In this document: positions 14,220 to 18,699 of the stretch, piece by piece
How positions within the stretch are numbered: position 1 is the first letter of the stretch
How the letters are laid out: each line of letters begins with the position of its first letter
NCBI GenBank assembly: GCA_002369195.1
Contig: DFEW01000078.1
Coordinates: 16,845-35,543, forward strand
Length of the DNA: 18,699 bases
Reading direction: 5' to 3'
Source: Christensenella sp. UBA3792
GTDB lineage: Bacteria > Bacillota > Clostridia > Christensenellales > CAG-138
Translations under genes and position numbers: made by a program
Notes under the pieces: model-generated
Database searches by the model: none
The model's input: the letters and a program-made list of their open reading frames with translations, nothing else
Told to the model about the DNA's origin: nothing

Positions 14220-16934
14220 ATGGCAAATAAACCAGCCGCAAAAAAGAAAACAATCGCAAGCGCCGTTTCCAAGAGCAGATCGACCGGCACCAAAAAGCCG
14301 TCCTCTGCCGCAAAGAGCAGCGCATCGACAAAGAAATCCGGTAAGGAGAAGCGCTCGCCGCGCGCCGTCGCCGAGATCATCGGAATCGTCCTGATCGCAC
14401 TCGGTGCGCTGTTTGCCGTATACCTGTACAGCGGATCGAACGACCCGCTCGGCAAGATCATTTCAAGCTATCTGCTCGGCATGCACGGCGTGTTCGGCTA
14501 TGCGGTGCCTGTGATCTTCATTTTAATCGGCTTTTTCCTGATCCTCGGCGGACGCAAGTCCCCCGCCCGCGGCACGCTGCTGACCTCGATCGCGGTCTTT
14601 TGGTTCGTGCTCTGCGCGCTCCATATGTGGACCGCCGACTCGCAGCTCAAGAACCTTCACCAGTTCGGCGAACAGGGCTATAAATTCTTCGACTACGTGA
14701 CGCAGTTCTTCAAGCAGTTCTCCGTCGCATGGAACGAAGGCGTGCAGCTTTCGCGCGGCGGCGGCGTGCTCGGCATGATCCTGCCGACGCTTCTTTACGT
14801 GCTCGGCGGAAAGCTCCTTTGCTGGGTCGTCATCATCGCGGGTTTTTTGATCGCGATTCTGCTCTGCACCGGTATTTCGATCCGCGCGTATACGCAGGCG
14901 TTCGGCGACAAGGTTATGGAAAAGATCGAGGAGCGCGAACAGTCGCTTGCCGAAGCGTTTGAGGATGAGGATGAAGAACCCGAACCTGCCAGAAAGCCGT
15001 GGAAGAAGGGCTTCTCCACTACGATCGAGGATGATCCGTTCGATCAGCCGACGCCGGCCCGCCGGCCCGCTCCCGCGAAGAAGAAAAAGTCTGCGATCCC
15101 GTTCGATGAGCTGTTCGATGTGCCGGAAGCTGCGTCTCAAGCAGAGAGCAAGCCCGCAAAGGCCGCCGCGCCAGCCGTCGATTTCGATCTGATGCCTTCT
15201 TCCGGACGGCTTAACAAGAAGAGCGAAGCGCTTTTGGATGCGAATGAAGAGGACGAGCTTGTTATTCCCGTCGCGCCGAGAAAGCCCGCTAAGAAGCCAT
15301 CGCCGATCGTTGCGGCCGATCCCGTGATCGAACAGCCGATCAAGACACCCGCAAAGCAGCCCGCGCCGGTCGCGAATGACGACGACGAGGACGATTTGCC
15401 GATCGTCGTTCCTCCCGCACCGCAGGCGCCTGCTTATGAGCCGCCGTCCATCGACTGTCTCAACAAGCCGCGCGAGACGTTCGCAAAGAGCGCGGAGAAT
15501 CCGACAGCAACTGCACAGCTGCTCGAAGAAACGCTGCAAAGCTTCAATATTGCAGCTAAGGTCATCAACATTTCCGTCGGACCCGTCGTCACGCGATACG
15601 AACTGCAGCCCGCGCCGGGTGTGCGCGTCAATCGTATCACGACGCTGTCCAACGATATCGCGCTTGCGCTCGCCGCGCCACGCGTGCGCATCGAAGCCCC
15701 GATTCCCGGCAAGGCGGCCGTCGGCATCGAAGTGCCGAACAAGGATGCCGCAACCGTGCTCTTGCGTGACATCATCGAAAGCGACGAGTTCACGAATGCC
15801 AAGTCGCCGATCACAATGGCGCTCGGCAAGGATATTGCAGGTAAAATCATCGTTGCCGACCTCGGCAAGATGCCGCATATGCTGATCGCGGGTTCCACCG
15901 GTTCCGGTAAATCCGTCTGCATCAACGACCTGATCATCTCGATGATCTATAAGTCCTCGCCCGACGATCTCAAGCTGATCCTGATCGACCCGAAGATGGT
16001 CGAGCTGTCGGTATTCGGCACGCTGCCGCACCTGATGGTGCCGGTCGTGACCGAGCCGAAGAAGGCGGCAAGCGCGCTGCGCTGGGCGGTCAATGAAATG
16101 ACGATGCGCTACAAGAAGTTCACCGAAGTCGGCGCGCGCGAGCTTTCGCGCTATAACTCGCTGATGGACGATCCAAAGAAGCGCATTGCAAAGCTCGTCA
16201 TCATCATCGACGAGTTGGCGGACCTGATGATGGTTGCGCCGGACGACGTCGAAGATTCGATCTGCCGCATCGCACAGCTCGGCCGCGCGGCTGGCATTCA
16301 CCTGATCGTCGCGACGCAGCGCCCGAGCGCGGATATCATCACGGGCCTCATTAAGGCAAACATCCCCTCCCGCTGCGCGTTCGCGGTCAGTTCTGCGATT
16401 GACTCGCGCATCATTCTGGACGCGACCGGCGCGGAGAAGCTGCTCGGCCGCGGCGATATGCTGTTCCACCCGAACGGCGCAGGCAAGCCCACGCGTCTGC
16501 AATGCGCCTATGTTTCGGACGAGGAAGTTGAGCGCGTCATGTCCGGCTTTAAGAAGAACGATACGCAGTTCTCCGAGGCGGTGCTCAACGAGATCAACGA
16601 CGAAGCCAAGGGCGGTCCGCAGGGCGGCGTGTTCGGCGAAGGCAAGCAGGAGGACGATCTGCTCGGCGAAGCGGTGCGCGTCGTGATGGAAAACGGACAA
16701 GCGTCGATCTCGATGATCCAGCGCCGTCTGCGCGTCGGCTATGCGCGTGCGGCACGCCTCGTCGACATGATGGAACAGAAGAAATACGTCTCGCCGTTTG
16801 ACGGCAGCAAGCCGCGTCAGGTGCTGATCACGCAGGCGGAGTTCAACCGCGTGTTCGGCGGCGGCGCCGTCGAACCGGAACCCGAACCGGTTGAGCCGGA
16901 CGAAGCGGACTTTACGGAGGATTTTGAAGCATGA
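14220..16934 (+). CDS. ftsK: FtsK/SpoIIIE family DNA translocase
   Basis: This 904-residue, membrane-anchored hexameric motor pumps chromosomal DNA through the closing septum, or into the forespore if the host sporulates. After a basic, Ser/Lys-rich N-terminus (1-48), hydrophobic segments lie at about 51-69, 93-110, 119-136 and 181-218, the last long enough for two passes. A long acidic and Pro/Lys/Ala-rich linker spans about 240-420. The motor follows, with Walker A GSTGSGKS at 558-565 and Walker B VIIIDE at 660-665. The winged-helix gamma domain that reads polar DNA motifs lies at about 812-870 (SISMIQRRLRVGYARAARLV). Length and order match the family. The gene has its own strong promoter and overlaps rimO as ATGA. 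FtsK and SpoIIIE cannot be told apart by sequence here, since no sporulation gene lies nearby. Confidence 0.97.
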   Translation: MANKPAAKKKTIASAVSKSRSTGTKKPSSAAKSSASTKKSGKEKRSPRAVAEIIGIVLIALGALFAVYLYSGSNDPLGKIISSYLLGMHGVFGYAVPVIFILIGFFLILGGRKSPARGTLLTSIAVFWFVLCALHMWTADSQLKNLHQFGEQGYKFFDYVTQFFKQFSVAWNEGVQLSRGGGVLGMILPTLLYVLGGKLLCWVVIIAGFLIAILLCTGISIRAYTQAFGDKVMEKIEEREQSLAEAFEDEDEEPEPARKPWKKGFSTTIEDDPFDQPTPARRPAPAKKKKSAIPFDELFDVPEAASQAESKPAKAAAPAVDFDLMPSSGRLNKKSEALLDANEEDELVIPVAPRKPAKKPSPIVAADPVIEQPIKTPAKQPAPVANDDDEDDLPIVVPPAPQAPAYEPPSIDCLNKPRETFAKSAENPTATAQLLEETLQSFNIAAKVINISVGPVVTRYELQPAPGVRVNRITTLSNDIALALAAPRVRIEAPIPGKAAVGIEVPNKDAATVLLRDIIESDEFTNAKSPITMALGKDIAGKIIVADLGKMPHMLIAGSTGSGKSVCINDLIISMIYKSSPDDLKLILIDPKMVELSVFGTLPHLMVPVVTEPKKAASALRWAVNEMTMRYKKFTEVGARELSRYNSLMDDPKKRIAKLVIIIDELADLMMVAPDDVEDSICRIAQLGRAAGIHLIVATQRPSADIITGLIKANIPSRCAFAVSSAIDSRIILDATGAEKLLGRGDMLFHPNGAGKPTRLQCAYVSDEEVERVMSGFKKNDTQFSEAVLNEINDEAKGGPQGGVFGEGKQEDDLLGEAVRVVMENGQASISMIQRRLRVGYARAARLVDMMEQKKYVSPFDGSKPRQVLITQAEFNRVFGGGAVEPEPEPVEPDEADFTEDFEA

Positions 16935-18220
16935 AAATCGGCGTGATCTCGCTCGGATGCGCGAAAAATCAAGTCGATACGCAAACGATGCTCGGCTACC
17001 TCAAAGCCGCCGGTCATACGTTTACGTCCGAACCGGAAGAAGCGGATATTCTAATCGTCAACACCTGCGGATTCATTACGTCCGCAAAGGAGGAATCGAT
17101 CGACGCGATCTTCGAGATGGCGCAGTACAAGCAAACGGGCAACTGCAAACTGCTTGTCGTCACCGGCTGCCTGTCCGAGCGCTACCGCAAAGAGCTGACC
17201 GAGGAGATGCCGGAAGTCGACCTTTTTCTCGGCGTTCGCGAATACGAAACGCTCCCGAAGCGGATCGCCGAAAAGCTCTCCCTTCCCTGCTCCCCACTGA
17301 TCGTGCCGGAACGTCTGCTCGTCACGCCGCCGTATCGCGCGTACCTTCGCATCGGCGACGGATGTAACAACCGCTGTGCATACTGCGCAATCCCGCTGAT
17401 TCGCGGCGACCTGCACAGCATGCCGTTTGAGCAGCTCATCGACGAAGCGAAAGCACTTGCCGACATGGGCGTAACCGAGCTTTCGGTCATCGCGCAGGAT
17501 ACCTCCGGATACGGAAAGGATCTGTACGGCGAGCCGCGCATGATTCCGCTTCTGAAGGAGCTGAACCGCATCGACGGGCTCAAATGGGTGCGGCTTCTGT
17601 ATACGTATCCCGACACCGTCACGCCGGAGCTTTTGGACACGCTTGCGGAGGGCGAAAAGCTCGTTCCGTACCTCGATATGCCGTTGCAACACTGCAACGA
17701 TACGCTGCTTCGACGCATGCATCGCCGCGGCAGCAAGGCGCATATTCAACACGTGCTCGATCACATTCGCGCAAACTACCCGGACTTCACGCTGCGCACG
17801 ACGATGATGGTCGGCTTCCCCGGCGAAACGGACGCGCAGTTCGATGAGCTCATGCAGTTTTTGCGCGATTATCCGTTCGACCGTGTCGGCGCGTTTGCGT
17901 TCTCCCCCGAGGAAGGCACCGCTGCCGCCGAAATGCCGGATCAGATCGACGACGACGTGAAGGAAGCGCGACTTGCGGCGCTGATGGAACAGCAGCAGGA
18001 CATTTCTCTGTCGCTTAACGAACGCTGGATCGGCCGCGAGTTAGAACTGCTCGTCGAAGAAACCGGCATGGACGGCACATACGGACGCACGATCCGCGAA
18101 GCGCCGGATGCCGACGGCACGGTCTGCATCGCGCCGAGCTACCGGCATGAACCGGGACAGTATCTCAACATCCGTCTGACCAAAGCGGATCCCTACGACA
18201 TGATCGGAGAAAGCTTATGA
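16931..18220 (+). CDS. rimO: Ribosomal protein uS12 methylthiotransferase
   Basis: This radical-SAM enzyme adds a methylthio group to the conserved aspartate (Asp88 or Asp89) of ribosomal protein S12. The 429 residues show all three domains. The N-terminal UPF0004 domain has cluster cysteines C10, C46 and C80 (SLGCAKNQVD, VNTCGF, VTGCL). The radical-SAM core has C145, C149 and C152 (GDGCNNRCAYCAIPLIRG), and the C-terminal TRAM domain begins near residue 365. The SLGCAKNxVD and IPLIRG motifs favour RimO over the tRNA-modifying MiaB. The start overlaps the ftsK stop as ATGA (16931-16934), and the end overlaps pgsA the same way. The ftsK-rimO-pgsA order is a known arrangement in Clostridia. Confidence 0.97.
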   Translation: MKIGVISLGCAKNQVDTQTMLGYLKAAGHTFTSEPEEADILIVNTCGFITSAKEESIDAIFEMAQYKQTGNCKLLVVTGCLSERYRKELTEEMPEVDLFLGVREYETLPKRIAEKLSLPCSPLIVPERLLVTPPYRAYLRIGDGCNNRCAYCAIPLIRGDLHSMPFEQLIDEAKALADMGVTELSVIAQDTSGYGKDLYGEPRMIPLLKELNRIDGLKWVRLLYTYPDTVTPELLDTLAEGEKLVPYLDMPLQHCNDTLLRRMHRRGSKAHIQHVLDHIRANYPDFTLRTTMMVGFPGETDAQFDELMQFLRDYPFDRVGAFAFSPEEGTAAAEMPDQIDDDVKEARLAALMEQQQDISLSLNERWIGRELELLVEETGMDGTYGRTIREAPDADGTVCIAPSYRHEPGQYLNIRLTKADPYDMIGESL

Positions 18221-18699
18221 ACGTCGCAAACAAACTTACGATCCTTCGCATCCTTCTGATCCCGCTCGTGATCGCGGCGCTGCTGCTTCCGCAGGTCTGG
18301 CCTGCGTTCGCACCGTTTTCGCATTGGATCGCCGCGTTGCTGTTTCTTGCCGCCGCCATCACAGACATTCTTGATGGCAAGTACGCAAGAAAGCACAATG
18401 TCGTCACCGACTTCGGAAAGCTGATGGACCCGATCGCGGACAAGATGCTGGTCGTCTCCGCATTCGTCCTCCTCTCCTGCCTCACCGACGCCGCGCACCC
18501 GCGCTGGCTGCTGCATCCGGTGCTGACGATCATCTTTATCGCGCGGGAGTTTCTGATCTCCGGCGTGCGGCAGCTTGCCGCCGCAAAGGGCGTTGTGATC
18601 GCCGCAGGCAAGCTCGGCAAATTCAAAACGACATTTCAGGATATCATCGTGATTTCGCTGCTGCTCTACGATGAATTCCCGTTCCGCTACCTGAATCCG
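18217..18699 (+). CDS. pgsA: CDP-diacylglycerol-glycerol-3-phosphate 3-phosphatidyltransferase (3' end beyond the window)
   Basis: This integral membrane enzyme makes phosphatidylglycerophosphate from CDP-diacylglycerol and glycerol-3-phosphate, the first committed step to phosphatidylglycerol and cardiolipin. The window holds 161 N-terminal residues of about 180-200. The CDP-alcohol phosphotransferase signature D-x2-D-G-x2-A-R-x8-G-x3-D-x3-D is complete, running from DILDGKYAR through GKLMDPIADK. The N-terminus MNVANKLTILRILLIP is the usual one for PgsA. Hydrophobic segments follow on both sides of the motif. The start overlaps the rimO stop as ATGA (18217-18220). The missing end is due only to the window edge. 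Other CDP-alcohol transferases are less likely given the N-terminus and the ftsK-rimO context. Confidence 0.95.
   Translation, partial: MNVANKLTILRILLIPLVIAALLLPQVWPAFAPFSHWIAALLFLAAAITDILDGKYARKHNVVTDFGKLMDPIADKMLVVSAFVLLSCLTDAAHPRWLLHPVLTIIFIAREFLISGVRQLAAAKGVVIAAGKLGKFKTTFQDIIVISLLLYDEFPFRYLNP

Noticed and set aside
14523-16700. Open frame of 725 codons on the minus strand opposite ftsK
   Set aside because: It is antisense to a certain gene. Its product is Arg/Asp/His-rich with no domain, and long antisense frames are expected in GC-rich genes with this codon bias.

Overview
The window is ordinary chromosome from a GC-rich, Gram-positive-type anaerobe. The best guess is a member of the Clostridia or a related Firmicutes lineage. 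The reasons are the bacterial V-type ATPase operon in Enterococcus ntp-like order, the yqhQ-prmC-prfA-ywlC cluster, the ftsK-rimO-pgsA cluster, strong GGAGG ribosome binding sites and consensus sigma-A promoters. I see no rRNA, tRNA, CRISPR array, insertion sequence or phage gene. Every stretch between genes is shorter than 300 bases.

Left part, minus strand (1-10679): read 5' to 3' the order is yqhQ, prmC, prfA, ywlC, a short promoter-bearing gap, rpiB, upp, and then the V-ATPase genes H-like, I, K, E, C, F and A. Subunit A runs off the left edge, and B and D presumably follow. The first four genes serve translation: release factor 1, its glutamine methylase and the t6A-modification enzyme, plus a DUF1385 membrane protein. 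rpiB and upp are linked through ribose-5-phosphate, PRPP and UMP. The proteolipid K carries all five residues that bind Na+ in the Enterococcus hirae enzyme, so the rotor probably uses sodium.

Middle (10680-14076): from a divergent promoter region a two-gene plus-strand cassette encodes a DUF1538 membrane protein with two internal copies of its domain, and a soluble protein with two PII-like domains. The pairing looks like a carrier or channel with its own PII-type regulator, as in AmtB-GlnK. Its substrate and ligand are not known from the sequence. This is the best candidate for an undescribed system. The cassette meets, stop codon to stop codon with no spacer, a minus-strand pair: an alkyltransferase-like DNA repair protein whose acceptor Cys is a Trp, and a HAD-family phosphatase-like protein.

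Right part, plus strand (14077-18699): a second divergent promoter region drives ftsK/spoIIIE, rimO and pgsA, which overlap by ATGA junctions. pgsA is cut by the window edge. They encode a DNA translocase, a ribosomal protein S12 methylthiotransferase and phosphatidylglycerophosphate synthase.

Four gene starts were moved to an internal ATG because a good Shine-Dalgarno sequence or a promoter demanded it: the H-like ATPase subunit, the PII-like protein, the HAD protein and FtsK.
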